The notes under the pieces were generated by a model that was not told the origin of the DNA, ran no database searches, and worked only from the letters and a program-made list of their open reading frames with translations. Shown piece after piece: positions 8,105-16,046 of a DNA stretch of 64,000 nt (positions within the stretch are counted from its first letter, which is position 1; the number at the start of each line of letters is the position of its first letter). This DNA comes from Halorubrum rutilum (GTDB lineage Archaea; Halobacteriota; Halobacteria; Halobacteriales; Haloferacaceae). Position numbers and translations under genes: made by a program. The stretch is from the NCBI RefSeq assembly GCF_024494565.1, contig NZ_JANHDN010000002.1:186001-250000 (forward strand), in the 5' to 3' direction.

Positions 8105-9352
8105 TCACTCGTACAGCGGGTTCGCCTCGCAGAGCTCGACGACGCGCTCGCCGACCTCGTAGATGACGTCGTCGCTGTCGACGTTGTCGACGACGCGGTA
8201 GATGAGGTCGCCGACCTCCTCGATCGCCGCCTCGTCGAACCCGCGGGTCGTGAGGCCGGCCGTGCCGGCGCGGATCCCCGAGGGGTTGAACGGCGAGCGC
8301 GTCTCGCCGGGGACGGTGTTCCCGTTGAGCACGACGTTCGCGGCCGCGAGCGCGTCCTCGGCGTCGCCGCCCGGCAGGTCGGGGTGCGAGTCGCGGAGGT
8401 CGACCAGCACGAGGTGGTTGTCCGTGCCGCCGGAGACGAGAGAGAGGCCGTGCCCCCGAAGCGTCTCGGCGAGGACCTCGGCGTTGTCGACCACGCGGCG
8501 CGCGTAGTCCTCGAACTCGGGTTCGAGCGCCTCCTTGAACCCGACCGCCTTGCCGGCGACGTTGTGCATCAGGGGGCCGCCCTGCCCGCCGGGGAAGACG
8601 GCCTTGTCGATGTCGTCGGCGTGCTCCGCGTCGCACATCACGATCCCGCCGCGGCCGGCCCGGATCGTCTTGTGGGTCGAGCCGGTAACGAAGTCGGCGA
8701 CGCCGACCGGCGAGGGGTGGACGCCGGCGGCGACGAGCCCGGTGATGTGGGCGATGTCGGCGAGGTGGTAGGCGTCGACCGCGTCCGCGGCCGCCTGGAT
8801 CTCCTCCCAGTCGACGGTCCGGGGGTACGCGGAGTAGCCGGAGACGACGATGTCCGGCTCGAACTCCTCGGCCGTCTCCCGGAGGCCCTCGTAGTCGATG
8901 TACCCCGTCTCGGGGTCGACCTCGTACTGCTCGACCTCGTACATCTGGCCGGTGAAGTTCGCGGGGTGGCCGTGTGAGAGGTGGCCGCCGTGGCTCAGCT
9001 CCAGCGAGAGGATCTTGTCGCCGGGGTCGAGCGTCGCGTAGTACACCGCCTGGTTCGCCTGCGTCCCCGAGTGCGGCTGGACGTTGACGTGGTCGGCGCC
9101 CCACAGCTCCTTCGCGCGCTCGATCGCGAGCTCCTCGACCTCGTCGGCGTACTCGCAGCCGGCGTAGTACCGGGCGCCCGGGTACCCCTCTGCGTACTTG
9201 TTCGTGAGGACGCTCCCCTGCGCCTCCAGTACCGCCTCGCTGACGTGGTTCTCGCTGGCGATCATCGCGAGCGTCTGCTCCTGTCTGTCGCGCTCGCCGG
9301 CCAGCGCGTCGGCGACCGCCGGATCGACCTCCCGGACGTGCTCGTTGTCCAT
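8105..9352 (-). CDS. glyA: serine hydroxymethyltransferase
   Basis: PLP enzyme interconverting serine and glycine with a folate- or pterin-linked one-carbon unit, in the cytoplasm. The 415-aa length is normal. The PLP lysine lies in VTGSTHKTIRAGRGG (about 220-234). Other family marks are MIASENHVSEAVLEAQGS near the N-terminus, YAEGYPGARYYAGCEYAD, NVQPHSGTQANQAVY, DIAHITGLVAAGVHPSP and GIRAGTAGLTTRG. An ATTAAT box about 28 nt before the ATG suggests leaderless transcription. Confidence 0.97.
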   Translation of the reverse strand: MDNEHVREVDPAVADALAGERDRQEQTLAMIASENHVSEAVLEAQGSVLTNKYAEGYPGARYYAGCEYADEVEELAIERAKELWGADHVNVQPHSGTQANQAVYYATLDPGDKILSLELSHGGHLSHGHPANFTGQMYEVEQYEVDPETGYIDYEGLRETAEEFEPDIVVSGYSAYPRTVDWEEIQAAADAVDAYHLADIAHITGLVAAGVHPSPVGVADFVTGSTHKTIRAGRGGIVMCDAEHADDIDKAVFPGGQGGPLMHNVAGKAVGFKEALEPEFEDYARRVVDNAEVLAETLRGHGLSLVSGGTDNHLVLVDLRDSHPDLPGGDAEDALAAANVVLNGNTVPGETRSPFNPSGIRAGTAGLTTRGFDEAAIEEVGDLIYRVVDNVDSDDVIYEVGERVVELCEANPLYE

Positions 9353-9602
9353 GTACGAACGCGGGTGCGATCGCGCATTAATCCTTCCGTCGCGGCGTCG
9401 CCCTCGCCGCGCTCGGGGGGTCCCCTCCCCCGCCGCGCGCCGTCTCCGCTCTCGCCGCGCGCCGCCCGGTTCCCGACCTCCGACCCACCCCTCCCGCCGA
9501 TATCAGCCCTAATCCGCGAATCCGCCGTTTTCGGGCGGCTCAGAGGCTGAAAGCCCGTTGTTCACTCTTCGAATCCCGTTAATATTAAATAGACATCTGG
9601 CT

Positions 9603-9620
9603 TTTATCCGGAGAGATAAA
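9603..9620 (+). promoter_or_regulatory. Inverted repeat between TATA box and start of the TbsP-like gene
   Basis: TTTATC (9603-9608), six bases, then GATAAA (9615-9620): a perfect palindrome ending two bases before the ATG at 9622. An AT-rich box (AATATTAAATAG) lies just upstream at 9581-9592 and probably serves as TATA. A protein bound here would cover the transcription start, so this is a candidate operator, possibly autoregulatory. Confidence 0.45.
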
Positions 9621-9621
9621 T

Positions 9622-10428
9622 ATGGTATCGAATTTACTGGAGACGGACGTCGAGAACGTCCTCGATACGGCCTTCGCCGGCGCCGACGAGGAGCTCCTCG
9701 TTGTCGACCCGTCCGCGGAGACGATCGTATCGCTCGTCGAGGCCGCGACCGGCCGCGACGACCTACCGACCCTGTCGATGCTGGCGGACGAACGCACGCT
9801 GAAGGACGTGACCGACGACTTCCTCGTCGCGTCGAAGGCGGCCGACCTCGTCGCCGACGGCTCGCTCGGCCTCCGCGTGCTCTCGGCCGACGTCGACAAC
9901 GCGCTGTTCGTCTCGCCCTCGCGGGTGGTCGTCCTCGTGAGCGCGGGCGAGCACGTCGCCGCGCTCTCGACCGAGGACGGCGACTTCGTCGACGAGGTGT
10001 TCGCGACGCACCGCGACGCCTTCGAGGCCGCCGAGGAGTACGGGCTCCGGACCCCGGCGCTCGGCCGCGTCCGGGAGACGATGGCGGCCGAGATCGGCGA
10101 GGACGCCCGCGACGACTTCGACGCCGTGCTCGCGTCGATGGAGTCGGCGGACGCCGCGCTCGACGAGGTGACCGTCGCGCTGCTCGTCGCCGCGAAGAAC
10201 GACGTGCTCCTCTACGACATCTCGAAGTGGGGCGAGGACGTCGGGATCGCCTCGAAGGCGACGTTCTCTCGGACGAAGACCCGGCTGGAGGACCAGGGGG
10301 TCATCGACACCGAGAAGGTCCCGATCGACGTCGGTCGCCCGCGGCTCCGGCTCAAGCTCGGCGACGAGCGCCTCCACGGCGTCGACGCCGACGAGCTCGC
10401 CGCGGTCGCGAGCGACCTGCTGGCGTAG
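9622..10428 (+). CDS. tbsP: TbsP-like transcriptional regulator (DUF5821)
   Basis: A 268-aa haloarchaeal regulator resembling TbsP, which in Haloferax volcanii works with TrmB in control of central carbon metabolism. The first 110 residues form an alpha/beta sensor-like domain (LLVVDPSAETIVSL, then LRVLSADVDNALFVSPSRVVVLV). The C-terminal part has a winged-helix signature: LLVAAKNDVLLYDISKWGEDVGIASKATFSRTKTRLEDQGVIDTEKVPIDVGRPRLRLKL, given here in overlapping sense as helix LLVAAKNDVLLYDISKW, recognition helix KATFSRTKTRLEDQGVI and wing. The palindrome before the start suggests autoregulation. The family assignment is from memory of the annotation and the DNA-binding role is inferred. Confidence 0.62.
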   Translation: MVSNLLETDVENVLDTAFAGADEELLVVDPSAETIVSLVEAATGRDDLPTLSMLADERTLKDVTDDFLVASKAADLVADGSLGLRVLSADVDNALFVSPSRVVVLVSAGEHVAALSTEDGDFVDEVFATHRDAFEAAEEYGLRTPALGRVRETMAAEIGEDARDDFDAVLASMESADAALDEVTVALLVAAKNDVLLYDISKWGEDVGIASKATFSRTKTRLEDQGVIDTEKVPIDVGRPRLRLKLGDERLHGVDADELAAVASDLLA

Positions 10429-10494
10429 AGGACCTCGATTTCCGCCGACGCCGCGACCCGCGCCTTTTTTTCGCTGCTTCGCGTCGGACGGGGC

Positions 10495-12186
10495 ATGGAC
10501 ATCGCACTTGTCGGCGACGGCCCCGCGGTCGACGCCGTCGGGGCCGCGCTCGGCGACGTCGACGTGAACGTGATGCCGGTCGAGCCGGGGCTGCTGGACG
10601 GCTTCGACCTCGCCGTCGTCGCCGACACCGCCGGCTCGTCCGCGTTCGCGGCCGCGAACGACGCCCTCGACCGCTGGGTCGCGATCGAGGTCGGCGGGCT
10701 CGGCGGGGTCCCCCTCGACGGCGTCGACGCCGCCGTCACCGTCTTCGACGAGGCCTGCTACGACTGCCTCCGCGCTCGGGTCGCGAGCGGCGGGGCGGAG
10801 CCGGCGGACGCCGCGCAGGGCCGCCGGTCGGCCGTGCGCTACGCGGGCGCGCTCGCCGGGCGCCGCGTCATCCGGCTCCTCGCCGGCGACCGGGTCGCCG
10901 ACGCGGTCGTCGAGGTGCCCGGCGCGGAGCGGACCCTCCTCCCGGTTCCCGGCTGCGACTGCGGCGACGACCCCGGCGACGCGCTCCCGCGGGACGGCGC
11001 GGACCGCGCGCTCGACGAGTCGATCGACCGCGCGGAGCGGGCGGTCGACCCCCGGATCGGGGCGCTCTCCGAGGTCGGCGAGCGGGAGTCGTTCCCGGTG
11101 CCGTACTACGTCGCGCGCGTCGCGGACACGACCCCCTTCTCCGACGCCCGGGCCGCCGAGTTCGGCGGCGGCGTCGCCGCCGGCTGGGACGCGGCGTTCA
11201 TGAAGGCGCTCGGCGAGGGGTTAGAGCGGTACGCGGCGGGCGTCTACCGCGAGGCGTCGTTCACGCGCGCGCCGGCCGCGAACGTCGCGAACCCGGTGAC
11301 GCCCGACGCGTTCGTGCGCCCCGACGACCGCGAGGCGTACGACCGCGACGACCGGCTCGCGTGGGTGACTGGCGAGTCCCTCGGGACCGGCGAGCCCGCG
11401 AGCCTCCCGGCGGAGTTCGTCCACTTCCCGCCGCCGGAGCGCCGGTACCGCCCCGCGATCACGACCGGGCTCGGACTCGGGAACTCCGGGCCGGAGGCCG
11501 CGCTGTCGGGGCTGTACGAGGCGATAGAGCGCGACGCGACGATGATCAGCTGGTACTCGACGACGGAGCCGCTCGGACTGGCGGTCGACGACCCGACGTT
11601 CGCCGAGCTGGAGAAGCGCGCGCGGGCCGAGTCGCTCTCCGTGACGCCGCTGCTCGTGACGACCGACGTCGACGTGCCCGTCGTCGCGGTCGGCGTTCAC
11701 CGCGACGGGGACTGGCCGCGGTTCGCGGCGGGGTCGGGCGCCGACCTCGACCCGGTCGCCGCGGCCCGGAGCGCGCTCGCGGAGGCGCTCCAGAACTGGA
11801 CGGAGCTCCGGTCGATGGGGCCGGAGGCGGCCGCGGAGGAGGGCGCCGCGATCGGCCATCACGCCGACTTCCCCGACGAGACGCGGGCGTTCTTCGACCC
11901 GGACGCGAGCGTCGCCGCCGACGCCCTCGGCGAGCCGGACCGCTCCGGGATCGACGAGCTGGAGGCCGTCGTCGACCGCGTCGAGACCGTCGGGTTGGAG
12001 CCGTTCGTCGCCCGCGTCACGACCCGCGACCTCGCCGGGATGGGGTTCGAGGCGGTCCGCGTGCTGGTGCCGGGCGCGCAGCCCCTCTTCACCGCCGACG
12101 CCTTCTTCGGCGACCGCGCCCGCGACGTGCCGCGGTCGATGGGGTTCGAGCCCGAGCTGGAGAAAGAGTACCACCCGTTCCCGTAG
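10495..12186 (+). CDS. YcaO cyclodehydratase with fused N-terminal partner domain
   Basis: YcaO enzymes use ATP to activate peptide amides, making azolines, thioamides or related modifications. The 563-aa protein has a Rossmann-like N-terminal domain (residues 1-170) with CYDCLRARV and a later CDCGDDP. The cysteines resemble the structural zinc site of the E1-like (ThiF/ocin) docking partner. A YcaO domain follows (about 200-563): FGGGVAAGWDAAFMKALGEGLERYAAG, then GLGLGNSGPEAALSGLYEAIERDATM, with paired Glu residues that coordinate Mg-ATP, then ARSALAEALQNW, ending in HPFP. The Pro-rich end is typical of azole-forming YcaOs. No precursor peptide gene is visible nearby. It lies 66 bp behind the TbsP-like gene. 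Confidence 0.85.
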   Translation: MDIALVGDGPAVDAVGAALGDVDVNVMPVEPGLLDGFDLAVVADTAGSSAFAAANDALDRWVAIEVGGLGGVPLDGVDAAVTVFDEACYDCLRARVASGGAEPADAAQGRRSAVRYAGALAGRRVIRLLAGDRVADAVVEVPGAERTLLPVPGCDCGDDPGDALPRDGADRALDESIDRAERAVDPRIGALSEVGERESFPVPYYVARVADTTPFSDARAAEFGGGVAAGWDAAFMKALGEGLERYAAGVYREASFTRAPAANVANPVTPDAFVRPDDREAYDRDDRLAWVTGESLGTGEPASLPAEFVHFPPPERRYRPAITTGLGLGNSGPEAALSGLYEAIERDATMISWYSTTEPLGLAVDDPTFAELEKRARAESLSVTPLLVTTDVDVPVVAVGVHRDGDWPRFAAGSGADLDPVAAARSALAEALQNWTELRSMGPEAAAEEGAAIGHHADFPDETRAFFDPDASVAADALGEPDRSGIDELEAVVDRVETVGLEPFVARVTTRDLAGMGFEAVRVLVPGAQPLFTADAFFGDRARDVPRSMGFEPELEKEYHPFP

Positions 12187-12210
12187 CCGACTCACCCCCT
12201 ACCCGTCCCG

Positions 12211-12216
12211 TTTAAG
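12211..12216 (+). promoter_or_regulatory. TATA box of the cupin gene
   Basis: TTTAAG centred about 27 nt before the ATG at 12241, so the cupin probably has its own leaderless transcript although it follows the YcaO gene. Confidence 0.55.
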
Positions 12217-12240
12217 TCGCTCCCGGCCGCCGGCTCTCCT

Positions 12241-12579
12241 ATGGACGTCGTACCCGACGCGGACGTCGAGGCGGTCGAGGCGGTCGACGACGTGTTCCTC
12301 ACCCAGGGCGCGGTCGGCGAGGACACCAGCGTGCAGCGCTTCGTCATCGAGCCGGGCGCGACGGTGCCCGAGCACGACCACCCCCACGAACAGGTCGGCG
12401 CGGTCACCGAGGGCGCGCTTACCTTCGTCGTCGACGGCGAGGAACTGGTCGTCGAGGCCGGCGACACGTACGCCATCCCGGGCGGCGAGCCGCACGCCGC
12501 GCGCAACGACGGCGACGAGACGGTCGTGGGGTACGACATCTTCTCGCCGCCGCGCGCGAACCCGGACTGGCAGGAGTAA
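12241..12579 (+). CDS. cupin domain protein
   Basis: A 112-aa single-domain cupin. Motif 1 is GATVPEHDHPHEQVGAVTEG (about 39-58), with the His-x-His...Glu metal ligands; motif 2 is GDTYAIPGGEPHAARN (about 78-93), with the third His. It should bind a divalent metal in a small beta barrel. Cupins include isomerases, dioxygenases and sensors, so no reaction can be given. Its own TATA box suggests it is independent of the YcaO gene. Confidence 0.85.
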   Translation: MDVVPDADVEAVEAVDDVFLTQGAVGEDTSVQRFVIEPGATVPEHDHPHEQVGAVTEGALTFVVDGEELVVEAGDTYAIPGGEPHAARNDGDETVVGYDIFSPPRANPDWQE

Positions 12580-12613
12580 GTAACGAGGCGGCCATTTATT
12601 AACAGACGGCGGT

Positions 12614-12883
12614 GCGGTGGCGCGTGCCGGTGAGCGGCCGAGAGGCCGCGAACCGCACGCGCGAGGGACGCGGCGAACGCGAGCGGCGAAGCCGCGAGTC
12701 GTGAGCCGCGAGGCTGGGGAGGTGTGAGGCGCTGTGCAGTTGCGGTGCGGGGCGGGACTCAAAGGGGCAGCCGCGAGGGCGACGCACGGCGCAGTAAGCA
12801 CTGCAGGGAGCGAGCGCAGCGAGCGACCGAAGCGCGCAGCAAGCCGCGCGAGCCGTCGCGGCTGGGGCTTTGGAGGTGTTCAC
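12614..12883 (-). repeat. Dispersed structured element, copy C (12580-13039 gap)
   Basis: Third full copy, reverse orientation, between the cupin gene and the RFAP-synthase homologue. On the plus strand it runs from GCGGTGGCGCGTG (12614-12626) to GCTTTGGAGGTGTTCACA. The outermost stem bases are AGCCGCGA pairing with TCGCGGCT; beyond that the arms are less perfectly paired than in the other copies. It lacks the large inserted hairpins of copies A, B and D, so this is the shortest full copy. It shares with copy B a GTTTACAAA-like sequence upstream of its leader motif. The rest of the gap (12884-13039) shows only a TTTACC box before the next gene. Confidence 0.82.
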
Positions 12884-13039
12884 AGTCGATCCGTCGTCAA
12901 CTGTTTGTAAACGAGCGGTCACCGATTCGGCATTCCCCGCTATTCCCGGATCGACCAAATTGTGGTGAGCGCAGTCGGGGGCAACGCCCGCCACTGTCGC
13001 GCCCCCTTTACCGGTCGCTCTCGTAGCGGACGAAACGCA

Positions 13040-14068
13040 ATGGCACGCGCGAGCGCCGGGGCCCGGCTCCACTTCGGCTTCTGTAACCTCAGCCTCTCGC
13101 ACGAGCGACTGTACGGCGCCCTCGGCCTCGGGCTCGCGGAGCCGCGGGTCGTCGTCGACGCCGAGCCGGCCGAGTCGGTGACGGTCAAAACGGTCGATGG
13201 GGACGACCCCGCGGCCGGTTCCACGGACTCAGATCCTACCAACGCAGTCATCGCCGCCGACGTCCGCGACTACGCCCGCACCGCCGTCGACCTACTCGGC
13301 GTCGACGGCGCGCGCGTCACCGTCCGCGAGTCGCTCCCGCGTCACGCCGGCCTCGGGAGCGGGACCCAATTGGCCGCGGCGACCCTGGCCGCGATCGCGG
13401 TCGCTCACGGGAAGGAACCGAAGGTCCGCGAGCGCGCGCCGGCGCTCGGCCGCGGCGGGCGCTCCGGCGTCGGCGTCGCGACCTTCGAGGCGGGCGGGTT
13501 CGTCCTCGACGCCGGCCACCCGACCGCCCGGTTCACGACCGACCGCCCCGCGGACGGCGAGTGGACCGTCCCGCCGGTGGCGGCCCGCCACGACGTGCCC
13601 GACGACTGGCGGTTCCTGCTCGTGCGTCCCGACGTCGCCCCAGGCCGAAGCGGCGACGCCGAGGACGACGCGATGCGGACCGCGGTCGAGCGCGCGGACC
13701 CCGGGCTCGCCGACCGGATCGGCGGGATCGTCACCCGGCGGGTGCTCCCCGCGGTGGCGACCGGGAACGCCGAGCGGTTCGGCGCCGCGGTCGCGGAGAT
13801 CGGCCGACTCAACGGCGCCTGGTACGCCGACGAGCAGGGCGGCGTCTACCGCCCGCCGGTCGGCGACGTGGTGGCGTCGCTGTCGGCGTCGGCGTCGGTG
13901 TTCGGCGCGGGCCAGTCCTCGTGGGGCCCGACCGTGTACGGCGTCACGGACGCCGCGAACGCCGACGCCGCGGCGGCCGCGGGCGAGCGCGCGCTGGCGG
14001 AGGCGGGCGTGGCCGGGTCGGTCGCGGTCGTCCGCGCGGCCGACGGCGGCGCGCGGCTGAATGGGTAG
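13040..14068 (+). CDS. beta-ribofuranosylaminobenzene 5'-phosphate synthase family protein (GHMP fold)
   Basis: A GHMP-superfamily protein related to beta-RFAP synthase, the enzyme that joins p-aminobenzoate and PRPP in methanopterin biosynthesis. The N-terminal ARLHFGFCNLSLSHERLYGALGLGL contains the family start (R-x-H-x-GF), and the GHMP glycine-rich loop is LPRHAGLGSGTQLAAATL (about 95-112). A GRGGRSGVGVATFEAGGFVLDAGHP segment follows. I start at the ATG 13040, because that residue begins the conserved domain and a TTTACC box is about 30 nt before it. In haloarchaea, which do not make methane, the pterin made is uncertain, but the family is clear. Confidence 0.78.
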   Translation: MARASAGARLHFGFCNLSLSHERLYGALGLGLAEPRVVVDAEPAESVTVKTVDGDDPAAGSTDSDPTNAVIAADVRDYARTAVDLLGVDGARVTVRESLPRHAGLGSGTQLAAATLAAIAVAHGKEPKVRERAPALGRGGRSGVGVATFEAGGFVLDAGHPTARFTTDRPADGEWTVPPVAARHDVPDDWRFLLVRPDVAPGRSGDAEDDAMRTAVERADPGLADRIGGIVTRRVLPAVATGNAERFGAAVAEIGRLNGAWYADEQGGVYRPPVGDVVASLSASASVFGAGQSSWGPTVYGVTDAANADAAAAAGERALAEAGVAGSVAVVRAADGGARLNG

Positions 14069-14159
14069 GGAGGTCGTCGCCCGCCTCGCACTCCTCCCTC
14101 GTCGACCGCGTCTCCCCACGAGCAACAACACTAAGCGGGGCGGCGACCCCGTACGGGAC

Positions 14160-14996
14160 ATGACGAGCGTTCCGTTCGGCGTCGCCCGCCTCGACTCGAT
14201 CCTCGGCGGCGGGGCGCCGCCGGGCAACGTCGTGCTGCTCGCCGGCGAGTCCGGGGCCGGCGCGCGCGAGTTCTGCTACACCAGCGCGGCGATGAACGCG
14301 CTCGGACGCGCCGACGCGGAGCTGTTCGACCTCTACTACGGCGACCTCCCGGCCGGCGCCGAGCTCCCCCGCGAGGTCCACTACCTCTCGTTCACCGCCG
14401 ACACCGACGCGCTCACCCGCGAGATGGGGTACACGATGGCCGACGAGATCGTCGACGCCGCGATCGGCGAGATCGCCTTCCGGGACCTCTCGCCGGAGTA
14501 CTTCCAGCTGAGCCCGATCCCCCGCGACTGGTACGAGGACGAGACGGCGTCGATCACCGAGCTCGGGGACCGCGGCGAGTACGAGGACGTGCTCACGGCG
14601 TTCGGCGACTACCTCTCGGCGAACGCCGACGGCAGCCTCGTCTGTATCGACTCCGTCACCGACCTCGTCTCGATGGTCGACGAGGACACGGAGTGGAGCG
14701 ACGTGGCGATGGTGATGAAGGGGCTGAAGAAGGCCGCCTACGAGTGGGGCGGGCTCATCCTCGTGCTGGTGAACACCGACTCGATCTCCGACCGCGAGTT
14801 CGGCGCCCTGATGGACGCCGCGGGCGGCACCCTCCAGTTCACGTGGGAGAGCGGCGGCTCGCAGCGCGCTCGGACGATGTTCGTCCGCGAGTTCCGCGGC
14901 GTCCTGTCCCGGCTGGAGGCCGAGAACATCGTCCGGTTCGAGACCGAGATCCACGAGGGCGGCTTCGACATCAGCGACGTGCGGAAGATCCGGTGA
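14160..14996 (+). CDS. RecA-superfamily (HTR-like / KaiC-like) protein with altered P-loop
   Basis: A 278-aa single RecA/KaiC-type domain, known in haloarchaeal annotation as HTR-like. FGVARLDSILGGGAPPGNVVLLAGESG is the usual KaiC-type opening, but the P-loop reads GESGAGARE, so the nucleotide-binding Lys is absent. A Walker B-like strand is SLVCIDSVTDLVSM (about 160-173), and an ILVLVNTDSISDREFG strand follows. The middle carries a long acidic insertion. It may bind nucleotide weakly or act as a scaffold or signalling partner. I chose the ATG at 14160 because it begins the domain and a CTAAGC-rich box lies just upstream. Confidence 0.75.
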   Translation: MTSVPFGVARLDSILGGGAPPGNVVLLAGESGAGAREFCYTSAAMNALGRADAELFDLYYGDLPAGAELPREVHYLSFTADTDALTREMGYTMADEIVDAAIGEIAFRDLSPEYFQLSPIPRDWYEDETASITELGDRGEYEDVLTAFGDYLSANADGSLVCIDSVTDLVSMVDEDTEWSDVAMVMKGLKKAAYEWGGLILVLVNTDSISDREFGALMDAAGGTLQFTWESGGSQRARTMFVREFRGVLSRLEAENIVRFETEIHEGGFDISDVRKIR

Positions 14997-15024
14997 CGAG
15001 GCCTCGACGCGGCGATCGGCGGGA

Positions 15025-15093
15025 CGGCTCCCGACGGGGTTGCGGCTCCCGACGGGATCGCGGCCCCGACGGAGTCTCGGCTCCTGACCGGAC
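15025..15093. repeat. Degenerate 18-bp tandem repeat
   Basis: Four imperfect contiguous units: CGGCTCCCGACGGGGTTG (15025-15042), CGGCTCCCGACGGGATCG (15043-15060), CGGCCCCGACGGAGTCT (15061-15077) and CGGCTCCTGACCGGAC (15078-15093), in the spacer after the HTR-like gene. Confidence 0.6.
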
Positions 15094-15150
15094 CGCGCGC
15101 CCGACCGGCTCCGACGCCGAGTATCGATCCGGAGAACGACGCGACAGATT

Positions 15151-15190
15151 ACTTAAGTCTCCCCCCTAAATCAGTCGTAGATGACGGAGG
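15151..15190 (+). promoter_or_regulatory. TATA box and ribosome binding site of the coiled-coil/zinc pair
   Basis: ACTTAAG (15151-15157) predicts a transcript start near 15181, which is the A of an ATG opening a six-codon frame (MTEATR) whose TGA overlaps the ATG at 15198. That short stretch also holds GGAGG (15186-15190), seven bases before the 15198 start. This is a rare case here of a Shine-Dalgarno leader. Either the leader is only a binding site or the mini-frame is translated. Confidence 0.5.
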
Positions 15191-15197
15191 CCACCCG

Positions 15198-16046
15198 ATG
15201 AGCGACCTCGATCCGACCGACGGGACGGTCGACGCCGCGGTCGAGGCCGCCGCCGACGAGGCCGGCGTGAGCCGCGAGGAGCTCCTGAAGCGCGCGATCG
15301 TCGCGCTCGCGGACGCAGAGGGGGTCGACGTGGCCGACGCCGAGGCGGTGGCGGCGCTCGAGTCCCGGCTGGATGCCCTCGACGCCGAGGTCGACGAGAA
15401 GGTCGGGGACCTCCGGGAGCGGTTCGTCGAGCTCTACCGCGAGCTGGAGGCGACGGCGCCGGCCGACCACGCGCACCCCGAGACGGCCGAGCGGCTGGAC
15501 GCGCTCGCGGCCGACCTCGACGGGATCGCCGAGCGGCTCGACGAGGTCGAGGCGGACGCGGCGGCGCGGTCGACCGCGGACGACGCGGTCGAGGAGCGCG
15601 TCGACGAGCTCGACGACCGGCTCGCGAGCGTCGAGGCGCGCGTGGACGACCTCGCCGAGCTGGAGGCGCGCGTCGACGAGCTCGACGCGGAGGAGCTCGA
15701 CGACAAGCTCTCGCGCGTCGCGAGCGCGGTCGTCCGGGTCCGACGGCGGCTGGAGGCGGCCGAGCGCGACCGCGCCGACCGCGAGCGGCTCGACGCGCTG
15801 TCGGCGACCGCGAACCGGAACGGGGTCCGGAAGGCGGCCTGCACCGACTGCGGCGAGACCGTCGACGTCGGGCTGTTGACGGAGCCGGAGTGCCCCCACT
15901 GCGGCCGGGAGTTCGCCGAGCTGGAGCCGAACCCCGGCTTCCTCGGCACCTCGCGGCTCGTCGCCGCGGAGCAGCCCGCCCTCGACGGCGACGTCGACGA
16001 CGAGACGGGCGACGTGAGCACCCGAGACCCCGGAGGCGACCGATGA
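15198..16046 (+). CDS. coiled-coil protein with C-terminal zinc ribbon
   Basis: A 282-aa protein, cytoplasmic by appearance. The first 35 residues (AAADEAGVSREELLKRAIVAL) resemble a ribbon-helix-helix or short helical module. Residues 45-195 are a long, highly acidic heptad-rich coiled coil. The C-terminal 70 residues contain CTDCGE and CPHCGRE, a four-cysteine zinc ribbon, followed by a disordered tail. It could be a DNA- or protein-binding adaptor. Its stop overlaps the next start as ATGA, so the two products are probably made together. No function is known to me. Confidence 0.7.
   Translation: MSDLDPTDGTVDAAVEAAADEAGVSREELLKRAIVALADAEGVDVADAEAVAALESRLDALDAEVDEKVGDLRERFVELYRELEATAPADHAHPETAERLDALAADLDGIAERLDEVEADAAARSTADDAVEERVDELDDRLASVEARVDDLAELEARVDELDAEELDDKLSRVASAVVRVRRRLEAAERDRADRERLDALSATANRNGVRKAACTDCGETVDVGLLTEPECPHCGREFAELEPNPGFLGTSRLVAAEQPALDGDVDDETGDVSTRDPGGDR

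Noticed and set aside
9568..9578. TTCGAATCCC-like T-loop sequence near 9570, suggesting a tRNA
   Set aside because: No acceptor, D or anticodon arm can be formed around it.
10460..10475. T-run (CTTTTTTTCG) after the TbsP-like gene as a terminator
   Set aside because: Also sits about 28 nt before the YcaO start and could be its TATA region; too ambiguous to list as either.
9558..12215. 885-codon plus-strand frame over the TbsP-like and YcaO genes
   Set aside because: Out-of-frame shadow: extremely Arg-rich, while the alternative frames give clear proteins.
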